Below are positions 1 to 8,489 of a stretch of DNA of 64,000 bases, piece by piece. The stretch spans positions 561,501 through 625,500 of the forward strand of contig NZ_CP109787.1 of the NCBI RefSeq assembly GCF_025857195.1, given 5' to 3'. A program made the translations under genes and the position numbers. Each line of letters opens with the position of its first letter. Positions within the stretch are counted from its first letter, which is position 1. The notes beneath the pieces were generated by a model, which was given only the letters and a program-made list of their open reading frames with translations, did not search any database and was not told the origin of the DNA. Source of the stretch: Leisingera thetidis. Lineage in GTDB: Bacteria > Pseudomonadota > Alphaproteobacteria > Rhodobacterales > Rhodobacteraceae.

Positions 1-399
1 CACCGCGATGCGCTCGCCCCGGGTCGGCGTGGCCAGCGGATGCAGCAGGCTGCTGGCCACATACAGCGCCGTGGTCACCAAACCGTCGGTCAGGAAAGTG
101 TAGGAGCGGGTCAGGTCCCGCGCCGCAAAGGGTTTGTCCGCAAACGCCTGGGCAATCGCCGCCCGCCCGGCCTTGTTGGCGGCGCGCAGGATTTTCACGG
201 TCTCGCCGCGCAGCTCCGCGGCGGCGGTGTCCCCGGCCAGCGCTTTGATCTGTGCCTGCACCGCCGCGGCGTCAAAGATGTCCGCCGGTTCGCAAATCAG
301 CGGCCCCAGCGGTTCGGGAAAGCCGTTGGCCGCGTGCGGCGCGGCGCCAGCGGCCGGCTCAGAATCCGGCGCCGGTGAAGCTGCTTGGGGCTGGGTCAA
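1..399 (-). CDS. glnD: PII uridylyltransferase GlnD, N-terminal part (cut by window edge)
   Basis: GlnD uridylylates and de-uridylylates PII proteins in response to glutamine, setting nitrogen metabolism in the cytoplasm. Only the first 133 codons are here; the frame is open to base 1. The segment SYTFLTDGLV followed by HPLATPTRGERIAV matches the region just before the nucleotidyltransferase domain of GlnD. No ATG or GTG fits the start: the only start codon after the in-frame stop is a TTG at 399, with AGAAGG about ten bases upstream. This start lies 41 bases inside the end of the lipoprotein gene before it, which suggests translational coupling. The family call is good for such a short piece; the start is inferred. 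Confidence 0.78.
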   Translation of the reverse strand, partial: MTQPQAASPAPDSEPAAGAAPHAANGFPEPLGPLICEPADIFDAAAVQAQIKALAGDTAAAELRGETVKILRAANKAGRAAIAQAFADKPFAARDLTRSYTFLTDGLVTTALYVASSLLHPLATPTRGERIAV

Positions 400-1525
400 T
401 GATCACGACCTTCTGTTCTTGGATAGTGGCAACCGCCAGGCCGCGCTCGTTGGTGCCGTCGGGACGCAGGCGGAAGATGCCGCCGGCCCCCTGGAAGCCA
501 GCCCCCTGGGTCAGCGCCCCGCCGGTCAATGCGTCGGATTTGCCCGCTGCAACCAGCGCGCCGATGGCGGCAATGCCGTCATAGGCCAGGCTGCCGATCG
601 AGTGCGGTGCGGCGCCGTAGCTTGCCTGATAGCGGGTGCTGAACTGCTGCGCCTTGCCCTGGTCGGGCATCGCGAACCAGCCGCCCTGCACACCGGGCAG
701 GGCCAGGGTCTGGGCCGGGATGTCCCAGCGGGTCAGGCCGATATACTGCTTCTCCGCCGGGTCGACGCCGGCTTCGGGCAGCAACTGGGCCAGCAGCGGC
801 AGCGCGCCTGCGGTGGTCGAGGTCAGGAACACCGCGTCCGCACTGGCGGCTTCTGCCCGGATGGCCGGAATCGCGTTGATCACGCCCTGCTGGGACAGTT
901 CATAGCCGACACTGCCGGTGATATTGGCGCCGGTCTGGCTGGCTGCGCGCTGAATGGCGGAGCGGCCGGCGACACCGGCGGAATCGTTGCCGCCGACAAT
1001 CAGGATGTTACGCTTGCCGTTGCGGGCGGCAAAGCTGGTCAGCCGCCGTGCGGTGTTGTCGAAGGTCGGACCCAGAATGAAGACGTTGCCGCCGGCAATC
1101 GCCGGGTTGTTGGAAAACGCCAGCACGTTCACGCCGCGCTGGCGGGCGGCAATGCCTGCCGCGTTGGCAGCCTCGGCGTAAACCGGGCCAAGAATGACGC
1201 GGGCACCGTCGTTCAGCGCCTGCTGCGCCGCGCCGGCGGCAATTTCGGGACTGCCCGCGGTGTCATAGACCCGCAGGTCGATCTGCACCCCTTGCAGATC
1301 GGCAATCGCCATCCGGGCCGCGTTTTCCAGGCTTCGCGCCAGCACGCTGTCGCCTTGCTGGGCAGAGCCGCGCGGCACCAGCAGCGCCACCGGAACCGGT
1401 TTGGACGTGTTGATTGTCGGGCCGCTGCCAATGGCAACCGGATCACAGGCGGTCAGGGCAATCGCGGACAGGGCCGCGGCGGCTGTCAGTGCCGCCTTGC
1501 GGGCGCGTTTGAAAACAGCAAACAT
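359..1525 (-). CDS. LpoA/LppC-like penicillin-binding protein activator lipoprotein
   Basis: A 388-residue exported lipoprotein. The N-terminus has basic residues, a hydrophobic stretch and a lipobox LTAC with Cys27 as the lipidated residue. The rest reads as a type I periplasmic-binding-protein fold (VPVALLVPRG near 43, VILGPVYAE near 110, NILIVGGND near 170), as in LpoA, which activates PBP1A from the outer membrane. Alphaproteobacterial members lack the long TPR domain of the gamma-proteobacterial protein, and so does this one. It is divergent from rsmI (87 bases apart), as lppC and rsmI are in many proteobacteria, and overlaps glnD at its end. A direct role in activating a PBP is inferred from the family. 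Confidence 0.85.
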   Translation of the reverse strand: MFAVFKRARKAALTAAAALSAIALTACDPVAIGSGPTINTSKPVPVALLVPRGSAQQGDSVLARSLENAARMAIADLQGVQIDLRVYDTAGSPEIAAGAAQQALNDGARVILGPVYAEAANAAGIAARQRGVNVLAFSNNPAIAGGNVFILGPTFDNTARRLTSFAARNGKRNILIVGGNDSAGVAGRSAIQRAASQTGANITGSVGYELSQQGVINAIPAIRAEAASADAVFLTSTTAGALPLLAQLLPEAGVDPAEKQYIGLTRWDIPAQTLALPGVQGGWFAMPDQGKAQQFSTRYQASYGAAPHSIGSLAYDGIAAIGALVAAGKSDALTGGALTQGAGFQGAGGIFRLRPDGTNERGLAVATIQEQKVVIIDPAPSSFTGAGF

Positions 1526-1612
1526 AATGGCTTGAAACTCCGTTCTCCCGGCGCCGCTGCGCCGCGTGGGTTTAAGGGCGGATCATAAACGACCAAAAAG
1601 GCGGGTCCAGCG

Positions 1613-2470
1613 TTGAATCACCAGAATGTCATATTGTCCCCCGGGCTGTACTTTGTTGCCACGCCGATCGGCACCGCCCGCGACATTACCCTGCGGGCGC
1701 TGGACGTGCTGGCCTCGGCCGATGTGCTTGCCGCCGAGGATACACGCTCGCTGCGCAAGCTGATGGAGATTCACGGGGTGCCGCTGGGCGGGCGGCGGAT
1801 CATCGCTTACCACGACCACAGCGGCGCCGGCGCCCGCGCCAAACTGCTGGAGGCGGTGGCAGAGGGCAAATCGGTTGCCTATGCCTCCGAGGCCGGGATG
1901 CCGCTGATCGCGGACCCGGGCTATGACCTCAGCCGCGCCGCGGCAGAGGCCGGTCACAAGATCACCTGCGCGCCCGGCGCCTCGGCGGCGGCAACGGCGC
2001 TGACGCTGGCGGGCCTGCCCACCGATGCGTTTTTCTTCGCCGGTTTCCTGCCCAATGCCTCCGGTGCCCGCCGCAAGCGGCTGGAGGAGCTGCGGGAAAT
2101 CCCCGGCACGCTGATCTTTTATGAATCGCCCAAGCGTGTTGCCGCCTCGGTGGCGGATATGGCGGCTGTTCTGGGCAACCGCCCGGCCGCGCTGTGCCGC
2201 GAGCTGACCAAGAAATTCGAGGAAGTGCGCCGCGCGCCGCTGGCAGACCTGGCCGCTGGTCTGGAGGAGGCCCCGGTCAAGGGCGAGATCGTGCTGCTGG
2301 TCGACCGCGCGCAGGAGGCGGAGGTCAGCGAGGGCGATCTGCAGAGCGACCTGGAGGCGGCCTTGCAGGACAATTCGGTCAAGGATGCCGCCGGGATCGT
2401 CGCCGAATTGCACGGGCTGCCCCGGCGCAAGGTCTACCAGCTGGCGCTGCAGCTGGCCAAGGGCGGCTGA
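1613..2470 (+). CDS. rsmI: 16S rRNA (cytidine(1402)-2'-O)-methyltransferase RsmI
   Basis: RsmI methylates the ribose of C1402 in the decoding centre of 16S rRNA using S-adenosylmethionine. The 285-residue protein has the usual length and motifs: LYFVATPIGTARDITLRAL at the N-terminus, AAEDTRSLRKLM near 42, the Pro-rich SAM loop GMPLIADPGYDL near 100, and FYESPKRV near 170. The start is a TTG at 1613, giving the N-terminus MN usual in Roseobacter orthologues; no better in-frame start exists before the conserved block. It is followed after three bases by yraN, forming an operon with it and probably gshB. Confidence 0.95.
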   Translation: MNHQNVILSPGLYFVATPIGTARDITLRALDVLASADVLAAEDTRSLRKLMEIHGVPLGGRRIIAYHDHSGAGARAKLLEAVAEGKSVAYASEAGMPLIADPGYDLSRAAAEAGHKITCAPGASAAATALTLAGLPTDAFFFAGFLPNASGARRKRLEELREIPGTLIFYESPKRVAASVADMAAVLGNRPAALCRELTKKFEEVRRAPLADLAAGLEEAPVKGEIVLLVDRAQEAEVSEGDLQSDLEAALQDNSVKDAAGIVAELHGLPRRKVYQLALQLAKGG

Positions 2471-2473
2471 CCC

Positions 2474-2848
2474 ATGTCCCGTGACCGCCGCCACCGCGGA
2501 CACCGGGCCCATCTGGCGGGCGAAGCGGCGGAGGAGATCGTCGCGCGCCATTACGAGACCCGCGGCTACACCGTGGCCGAACGCCGCTGGCGCGGGCCGG
2601 GCGGCGAGATTGACCTGATCCTGCGCGGCCCTGAAGAACTAGTGTTTGTCGAAGTGAAGCACAGCGCCACCAGTGCAGGCGCGGCCCTGCGCATCACTCC
2701 GCGGCAGGCGGAACGCATCTATGCCAGCGCCGGGCAGTATCTGGAGAGCTCGCCGCAGGGGCAGCTGACACCGGTGCGGTTCGATGCGGCGCTGGTGGAT
2801 GGAACCGGCGCGGTGGAGATCATCGAAAACGCTTTCGGGATGGATTGA
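2474..2848 (+). CDS. yraN: YraN family (UPF0102) nuclease-like protein
   Basis: A 124-residue member of the UPF0102/YraN family, which has an endonuclease-like fold related to Holliday-junction resolvases. The restriction-type core is visible as GEIDLILRG (Asp near 47) followed by LVFVEVKH (Glu-x-Lys near 58-60). The N-terminal GHRAHLAGEAAEEIVARHY is the family's opening helix. The biochemical role of YraN is not settled. It lies between rsmI and gshB, the same order as in many Rhodobacteraceae. Confidence 0.93.
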   Translation: MSRDRRHRGHRAHLAGEAAEEIVARHYETRGYTVAERRWRGPGGEIDLILRGPEELVFVEVKHSATSAGAALRITPRQAERIYASAGQYLESSPQGQLTPVRFDAALVDGTGAVEIIENAFGMD

Positions 2849-2919
2849 ACCGCGCCTCACCCATTGAACCCCGGCCCGCGGTAGGCCATGTATTTGCCCA
2901 GCTTACAAGGGATACTGCC

Positions 2920-3855
2920 ATGAAAATCGCCTTCCAGATGGACCCGGTCATGGGCGTGGACATCAACGCGGACAGCAGCTTCCGTCTGGCCGAAGAGGCA
3001 CAGGCGCGCGGCCATGAGCTGTTCTACTACGCTCCCGACCAGCTGGCCTATCAGGAGGGCCGCATCACCGCCCGCGGCCATGACATGACCGTGCAGCGGG
3101 TGGCAGGCACGCCGGCGGTTCTGGGAGAGGAGCGCGAGGTGGATCTGGCGGATTTCGACGTGGTCTGGCTGCGCCAGGACCCGCCGTTCGACATGCATTA
3201 CATCACCTCGACCCATCTGCTGGACATGCTGAAGGGCAGGGCGCTGGTGGTGAACGATCCGTTCTGGGTGCGCAACTATCCGGAAAAGCTGCTGGTTCTG
3301 AACTTCCCGGAGCTGACCCCGCCCACCACCATCGCCCGCGACCTGCAGACCATCAAGGCGTTCAAGGAAAAGCATGGCGATGTGATCCTGAAACCGCTTT
3401 ATGGCAACGGCGGCGCCGGCGTCTTCCGCCTGGATGCCAATGACCGCAACCTCACGTCGCTGCACGAGCTGTTCACCGGCTTCAGCCGCGAGCCGCTGAT
3501 CGTGCAGAAATTCCTGCCCGACGTCAGCAACGGGGACAAGCGGGTGATCCTGGTCGACGGCGAGCCGGTTGGCGCCATCAACCGGGTGCCCGCTGCGGGC
3601 GAGACCCGCTCCAACATGCATGTGGGCGGACGGCCCGAGAAGATCGGGCTGAGCGAGCGGGATCTGGAAATCTGCGCCGCCATCGGCCCCTTGCTGCGCG
3701 AAAAGGGGCAGGTCTTTGTCGGCATCGACGTGATCGGCGACTACCTGACGGAGATCAATGTGACTTCGCCCACCGGCATTCAGGAGCTGGAACGCTTTGA
3801 CGGCGTGAACATCGCCGAAAAGGTCTGGCAGGCGATCGAGGCCAAGATCGGCTGA
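2920..3855 (+). CDS. gshB: Glutathione synthetase
   Basis: GshB joins gamma-glutamylcysteine and glycine with ATP, the last step of glutathione synthesis in the cytoplasm. The 311-residue protein starts MKIAFQMDPV at the ATG at 2920; the longer open frame upstream adds a non-conserved segment and was rejected. The ATP-grasp fold shows in DVILKPLYGNGGAGVFR near 154-170 and in the Mg-binding end EINVTSPTGIQE near 278. The stop overlaps the start of the next gene (TGATG), so the esterase is translated from the same message. Confidence 0.96.
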   Translation: MKIAFQMDPVMGVDINADSSFRLAEEAQARGHELFYYAPDQLAYQEGRITARGHDMTVQRVAGTPAVLGEEREVDLADFDVVWLRQDPPFDMHYITSTHLLDMLKGRALVVNDPFWVRNYPEKLLVLNFPELTPPTTIARDLQTIKAFKEKHGDVILKPLYGNGGAGVFRLDANDRNLTSLHELFTGFSREPLIVQKFLPDVSNGDKRVILVDGEPVGAINRVPAAGETRSNMHVGGRPEKIGLSERDLEICAAIGPLLREKGQVFVGIDVIGDYLTEINVTSPTGIQELERFDGVNIAEKVWQAIEAKIG

Positions 3856-4763
3856 TGAGCTGGCAGCGCCGGGTCCTGAACGCCTGGATGCGTTATGGCA
3901 TGAAACCGGCGCTGCAGGTGGCCGGCAGCCCGGAACTGGCACGCAGGGTCTTTGAACTTGCCGCGCCGCTGTTCTGCCCGGCGCTGCCCTTTACCCGGAT
4001 GCTGCGGCGGCCTGCGCCGGTGCCGCTCACTCTGGTCTCTGCCGGGCAGACCCGCGGCAGGCGGATCATCCTGTTTCTGCATGGCGGAGCCTATCTGGCA
4101 GGCAGTGCCCGTGCCTATCAGGGGATGCTGTCCCGCCTGTCTTTCGCCTCTGGCATGGAGGTGGCAGTCCCCGATTACCGGCTGCTGCAGGAGGCCCCGT
4201 TTCCGGCCGCCTGCGACGATGCCCTGGCGGCATGGCAATATCTGCGCCGCAGGGGGTATGCGGCGGCTGACATTCTGCTGGCAGGCGACAGTGCCGGCGG
4301 CGGGCTGGCGCTGGCGCTGCTGGCCGCCCTTCTGGCCCGGGGCGAACGCCCGGCAGGTCTGATTGCCTTCTCGCCCTGGTGCGATCTGACGCTGAGCGGG
4401 GCCAGCATAAAGGCCAACCGGGTCAAGGATGCGATCATCCCGACGGGGCGGATGAAAGAGGTTGTGGAGCAGTATCTGGCGGGTGCGGATCCCGCTGATG
4501 CCCGGGCATCTCCGTTATTCGCTGAGTTTCCCGGTCCGCCGCCGGTGCTGATCCAGGCAGGCGATACCGAGGTGCTGCTGTCGGATGCGCAGCGCATGGC
4601 AGAGCGGCTGCAGGCCGCGGGCGGCACGGTGCGCCTCAGCCTGTGGCGCAATGTGCCGCATGTCTGGCAGTTCATGGCCGGACATCTGCCGGAAGGGCAG
4701 GCGGCGCTGGAAGAGGCCGCAGCCTTTGCGGTTTCAGCCCTGGACGGCGGCTCAGCGGGGTGA
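3855..4763 (+). CDS. Alpha/beta hydrolase of the hormone-sensitive lipase family
   Basis: A 302-residue cytoplasmic hydrolase. The family IV (HSL-like) oxyanion motif HGGAY is at 76-80 and the nucleophile motif GDSAGG at 144-149 (Ser146). The Asp is probably in QAGDTEVLL near 237 and the His in NVPHVW near 268. Likely substrates are short-chain esters or lactones; the sequence does not say which. It overlaps gshB by one base and converges with comM, overlapping its 3' end by 12 bases. Confidence 0.88.
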   Translation: MSWQRRVLNAWMRYGMKPALQVAGSPELARRVFELAAPLFCPALPFTRMLRRPAPVPLTLVSAGQTRGRRIILFLHGGAYLAGSARAYQGMLSRLSFASGMEVAVPDYRLLQEAPFPAACDDALAAWQYLRRRGYAAADILLAGDSAGGGLALALLAALLARGERPAGLIAFSPWCDLTLSGASIKANRVKDAIIPTGRMKEVVEQYLAGADPADARASPLFAEFPGPPPVLIQAGDTEVLLSDAQRMAERLQAAGGTVRLSLWRNVPHVWQFMAGHLPEGQAALEEAAAFAVSALDGGSAG

Positions 4764-6269
4764 GGGCAGCCGGAAGCTCAGCGCCTCGGCGAAATGCTGG
4801 CGCTGCACGCGCTCTTCACCGGCCAGGTCGGCAATGGTGCGGGCGACCCGCAGCACCCGGTGGTAGCCGCGCGCGCTGAGCCCGAACCGTTCGGCGGCGC
4901 GCACCAGCAGGCCGCGGCTTTCAGTGTCGGGCGCGGCAATCTCTTCCAGCAGGCTGCCCTCGGCATCGGCATTCTGGCGCAGGCCGGGATGGTCCCGGAA
5001 CCGCGCCGCCTGCATCTCGCGGGCGATGGCCACCCGCTGCGCCACGCCGGCAGAGCCTTCGGCGCCGGGCGGCAGCTCCAGGTCGGCGACAGCCACCGGC
5101 GGCACGTCCAGGTGCAGATCGAAGCGGTCCAGCAGCGGGCCGGAGATCCGCCCCAGGTAATCGGCACCGCAGATGGGCGCGCGGGAGCAGGCGCGGTTGG
5201 CATCGGCCAGATAGCCGCATTTGCAGGGGTTGGCGGCAGCCACCAGCATGAAGCGGCTGGGGTATTTCACATGCGCATTGGCGCGCGCCACCATCACCTC
5301 GCCGGTTTCCAGCGGCTGGCGCAGGGTTTCCAGCACGGAACGGCCGAACTCCGGCAGCTCGTCCAGGAACAGGACGCCATTGTGGGCCAGGCTGATCTCG
5401 CCGGGCTGGGCGCGCCGCCCGCCGCCGGCAATCGCCGCCATGGAGGCGGTGTGATGCGGCTCGCGGAACGGGCGGGCACGGCTGATCCCGCCCTCGTCGA
5501 TCAGCCCGCACAAGGAATGGATCATCGAGGTTTCCAGCGCTTCGGCGGGCGACAGCGGCGGCAGGATCGAGGGCAGTCTTGCCGCCAGCATCGATTTGCC
5601 GGAGCCGGGCGGGCCGATCATCAGCATGTGATGGCGCCCGGCGGCGGCGATTTCCAGCGCCCGCTTGGCTGTCTCCTGGCCTTTCACGTCGCGCAGGTCC
5701 TTGCCGCCCAATCCGCTGACCGCCTCCCCGGGCGCGGCAGGTTCAATGCGCCGCTGGCCGGTGAAATGCTGCACCACTTCCGTCAGTGTGGCAGCCCCGA
5801 TCACCTGTGCTGCATCGACCCAGGCCGCCTCCGGTCCCGAGGGTTTCGGGCAGAGCAGCATCCGGCCTTCCTCCGCGGCGGTCACCGCCGCGGGCAGGGC
5901 GCCGGTCACGGGCATCAGCTGGCCGTCCAATGACAGCTCTCCCAGGGCGATGGTTTCCTCGGCCTTTTCGGGCGGAATGATGCCGATGGCGGCCAGCAGC
6001 GCCAGCGCAATCGGCAGATCGAAATGGCTGCCCTCCTTGGGCAGGTCTGCGGGCGACAGGTTTATGGTGATCCGCCGCGAGGGCAGGGCGATGGACATCG
6101 CCGCAAAGGCCGCCCGCACCCGCTCGCGCGCCTCACTCACCGCCTTGTCCGGCAATCCGACCACCGAGAAGGCGGGCAGGCCCGGGGCGACGGCGCATTG
6201 CACTTCGACCAGCCGCGCCTCGACGCCCTGGAACGCAACTGTGTAGGACCGTGCTGTCATCTCACCCAA
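4752..6269 (-). CDS. comM: ComM/YifB family AAA+ ATPase (Mg chelatase-like)
   Basis: ComM is a hexameric helicase that promotes branch migration during integration of DNA taken up by natural transformation. The 505-residue protein has the N-terminal Lon-protease-like/ChlI-like domain (1-180), then an AAA+ module with Walker A GPPGSGKS at 219-226 and Walker B GVLFLDELPEF. A zinc-like cluster CKCGY...CSRAPIC follows near 355-370, and a C-terminal ChlI domain ends in FRLPSPR. An alternative start is the ATG at 6260 (MTARSYTV). No other competence gene is in the window, so competence is only inferred. Confidence 0.94.
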   Translation of the reverse strand: MGEMTARSYTVAFQGVEARLVEVQCAVAPGLPAFSVVGLPDKAVSEARERVRAAFAAMSIALPSRRITINLSPADLPKEGSHFDLPIALALLAAIGIIPPEKAEETIALGELSLDGQLMPVTGALPAAVTAAEEGRMLLCPKPSGPEAAWVDAAQVIGAATLTEVVQHFTGQRRIEPAAPGEAVSGLGGKDLRDVKGQETAKRALEIAAAGRHHMLMIGPPGSGKSMLAARLPSILPPLSPAEALETSMIHSLCGLIDEGGISRARPFREPHHTASMAAIAGGGRRAQPGEISLAHNGVLFLDELPEFGRSVLETLRQPLETGEVMVARANAHVKYPSRFMLVAAANPCKCGYLADANRACSRAPICGADYLGRISGPLLDRFDLHLDVPPVAVADLELPPGAEGSAGVAQRVAIAREMQAARFRDHPGLRQNADAEGSLLEEIAAPDTESRGLLVRAAERFGLSARGYHRVLRVARTIADLAGEERVQRQHFAEALSFRLPSPR

Positions 6270-6373
6270 CCCTCCTGGTGCAGGGGGAAATGCTTGGCAA
6301 TCGTGGTTTCCGAGTCGTTAACGAGAGCGGGCGGCAGCAGCGAATTCACGCAGAATTCGCGCTGCCTGCCGGT

Positions 6374-7057
6374 TCAATCCAGGGACCAGGGGCGCCGCGG
6401 CAGATCCAGCTTGTACGGTTCCGGGGCATAGCGGACTTCATGTGCCTGCTCCTGCCAGCGCAGAACAGCCGGGTCCGACAGCAGCAGTTTGCAATAGGCG
6501 CGGGTCGCAGCGGACACCGGCAGCCGGTAGCCGATGATCCGGGCCGCCACCGGGGTATAGAAGACATCCGCCAGCGAATAGTCCCCGAACAGCCAGCCGC
6601 TGCCCTGGCCCGAAACCTTGCGGGCATGGGCAAACAGGGTTTCGATCCGGTCCAGGTCCGCTTTGACGGCGCCGGATGTTTCGAAATCCTCGTACACATG
6701 GGCCAGCTGCATCGGGCAGTCGCCGCGCAGGGCGCCAAACCCCGCCGCCATTTCCGCAGCCAGCCAGCGGGCGGTGGCCCGTTGCGCCTGGCCTGACGGC
6801 CACAGGCCTGCCTGCGGGTGCCGCTCGGCCAGGGTTTCAGCTATCGCCAGGCTTTCGCCGATTACAGTGCCCTCAGGTGTGCGCAGCGCGGGCACCAGCC
6901 GGGCCGGGGCCAGATGCGCCATGTCATCCGCCATGGTGCCGGAATAAAGCCCCACCATATGCACCGTATGGGGCAGGGAGAATTTTTCGAGCATGAGCCA
7001 GCCGCGCAAAGACCAACTGGAGAACATGCGGTCGCCGATATAAATGTCATAAGCCAT
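6374..7057 (-). CDS. Glutathione S-transferase
   Basis: A 227-residue cytosolic GST. The thioredoxin-like N-terminal domain has SSWSLRGWLML, with serines where GSTs activate the glutathione thiol, and the cis-Pro/ES site RLVPALRTPEGTVIGESLAIAE near 52-72. The C-terminal half is helical, with GDYSLADVFYTPVAARI near 160, the N-capping motif of the GST core. The endogenous substrate is unknown. It stands alone on the minus strand between comM and a histidine phosphatase. Confidence 0.92.
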   Translation of the reverse strand: MAYDIYIGDRMFSSWSLRGWLMLEKFSLPHTVHMVGLYSGTMADDMAHLAPARLVPALRTPEGTVIGESLAIAETLAERHPQAGLWPSGQAQRATARWLAAEMAAGFGALRGDCPMQLAHVYEDFETSGAVKADLDRIETLFAHARKVSGQGSGWLFGDYSLADVFYTPVAARIIGYRLPVSAATRAYCKLLLSDPAVLRWQEQAHEVRYAPEPYKLDLPRRPWSLD

Positions 7058-7115
7058 GCGGCCAGGCTAGCGCGGTGCGATACATTGTGAAATGGAATGT
7101 TTGTGATGCAATCCT

Positions 7116-7697
7116 TCACGGCAGGTGATTGATTGCGCCCGCCTGCCAGCCTTCGGGACCCAAGGCGATTTCACTCACCGAGAGGTTGTCGATGCGATGG
7201 GCAAAGGCTTCTTCCGCGGTCAGCATTTCCGCCCGCTGGATCTGGGTCAGGATCTGGCCGAAGTGGCCCACCACGATCAGATCCCGGCCTTGGTGCGCGG
7301 CAATCAAGCGGTCAACGGCGGCGTTTACCCGCGCACAGACCTGATGCCAGCTTTCGCCGCCCGGCGGGGTCACATCCCCTGGTGCCTCCCAGTAGGCGCG
7401 GATGCGTTCGGGGTCTTCTGCGTCCACTTCGGCCCAGGTCCTCAGCTCCCAGGCACCAAAATGGATCTCGCGCAGTGCATGCACATGCGGCAGGCGCTGG
7501 CGGTCTCGCTGGATGGCATCTGCGGTTTCAACGGCGCGGGACAGGTCGGAGGACACAACCAGCGCGCCGGCTGGCAGATAGTCCGACAGGCGTGCCAGTG
7601 CTGCCGAATCGGACAGGTCTGCGGGCAGGTCGGACCAGCCCACCATGGATTTGGCGTGGGTCGGCCCGTGCCGGATCAGGAACAGCCGGGTGATCAC
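7116..7697 (-). CDS. Histidine phosphatase family protein, possible alpha-ribazole phosphatase
   Basis: A 193-residue phosphoglycerate-mutase-like phosphatase. The catalytic motif LIRHG is at 8-11 (His10), the second active-site His in VVGHFGQ near 143 and an acid in REIHFGAWE near 80. The GTG start at 7697 overlaps the stop of cobU, so both are translated together. That pairing suggests CobC activity, dephosphorylating alpha-ribazole phosphate or adenosylcobalamin phosphate in the nucleotide-loop pathway. The family also contains many broad phosphatases, so the substrate is inferred only from context. Confidence 0.85.
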   Translation of the reverse strand: MITRLFLIRHGPTHAKSMVGWSDLPADLSDSAALARLSDYLPAGALVVSSDLSRAVETADAIQRDRQRLPHVHALREIHFGAWELRTWAEVDAEDPERIRAYWEAPGDVTPPGGESWHQVCARVNAAVDRLIAAHQGRDLIVVGHFGQILTQIQRAEMLTAEEAFAHRIDNLSVSEIALGPEGWQAGAINHLP

Positions 7698-8212
7698 AGC
7701 GTCCCTTTCAGCACCAGCGGCAGCCCGGCCGTCACCTGCACCGCGGTATCCGCCTGCGCCGCCAGCGCGATATTGAGCCGCCCCTGTGCCTCGCGGAAAC
7801 GGCGGGCCAGCTTGTTCTCGGGCACGATTCCGAGGCCGGTTTCGTTGGAGACAATCACCAGATCCGCCCGGCAGCGCTCCACGGCTGCCAGCAGCCCATC
7901 CTGCTCTGCCGCCAAATCGTGCCCGGCCAAAAGATGGTTGGTCAGCCACATGGTGGCGCAATCCATCAGGCAGATCTGTCCCGGCGCCAGGTCTCCCAGA
8001 ACCCGGGCGGCTGTTTCCGGTTCCTCGACAGTCGTCCAGCCCTCGCCCCTTTGTTTGAGGTGTCTGGACACTTTTTCGCGCATTTCTGTGTCAAAAATTT
8101 GCGCAGTTGCCCAGTAAACTCTGTCTTTTCCTGAGTTTACGCAAACCCGCTCGGCAAAAGCCGACTTGCCCGAGGCGGCACCCCCCAGAATTAAAGTTAC
8201 ATTTGCAGGCAT
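7694..8212 (-). CDS. cobU: Adenosylcobinamide kinase/guanylyltransferase
   Basis: CobU (CobP) phosphorylates adenosylcobinamide and then transfers GMP to it, making AdoCbi-GDP for the last part of B12 synthesis. The 172-residue protein has the P-loop GGAASGKS at 10-17, the conserved WATAQIFDTEM segment and the motif SNETGLGIVPE near 121. It is the first gene of a two-gene unit with a histidine phosphatase and diverges from rpoH across 277 bases. No cobalamin riboswitch was recognised in front of it, only a short perfect hairpin at 8230-8243. Confidence 0.95.
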   Translation of the reverse strand: MPANVTLILGGAASGKSAFAERVCVNSGKDRVYWATAQIFDTEMREKVSRHLKQRGEGWTTVEEPETAARVLGDLAPGQICLMDCATMWLTNHLLAGHDLAAEQDGLLAAVERCRADLVIVSNETGLGIVPENKLARRFREAQGRLNIALAAQADTAVQVTAGLPLVLKGTL

Positions 8213-8489
8213 TTTTTGCTAACCTGTAAGTACGAAGCCGTACCTGTGGGTAGCCGCAGGACCCGGTTAAGACAAGAGACCGCAGTACCCCGGGGTTCCA
8301 CTTATTAAGGCCGGGAAAGTCTGCGCAGGGGCCAAGACACAATTTACTTTTCCGATTTTGGCCTGTGGATGTGCCAAGAGTCATATCCAATGCGCTGATG
8401 CTGCGGACCTGCGGACGATCCGGGTCCCCATTTGTTCCATGCGCGTCCCCAGACGGCAGTTTGTTAATTAGTTTCCGGGGGGAAAACAC
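8213..8489. promoter_or_regulatory. Divergent cobU/rpoH intergenic region
   Basis: 277 bases separate cobU and rpoH. A strong GGGGGGAAAA ribosome-binding stretch (about 8477-8486) precedes the rpoH ATG. A short perfect hairpin (GTACG, loop, CGTAC; 8230-8243) sits 18 bases in front of the cobU start and could affect its translation. Neither a cobalamin riboswitch nor a clear RpoE-type promoter was found by eye. Confidence 0.4.

Noticed and set aside
134..1588. 484-codon open frame on the plus strand
   Set aside because: Antisense to the lipoprotein gene and the start of glnD, both of which show real family motifs.
8213..8489. Cobalamin riboswitch upstream of cobU
   Set aside because: None of the conserved blocks of the element could be found in either orientation.
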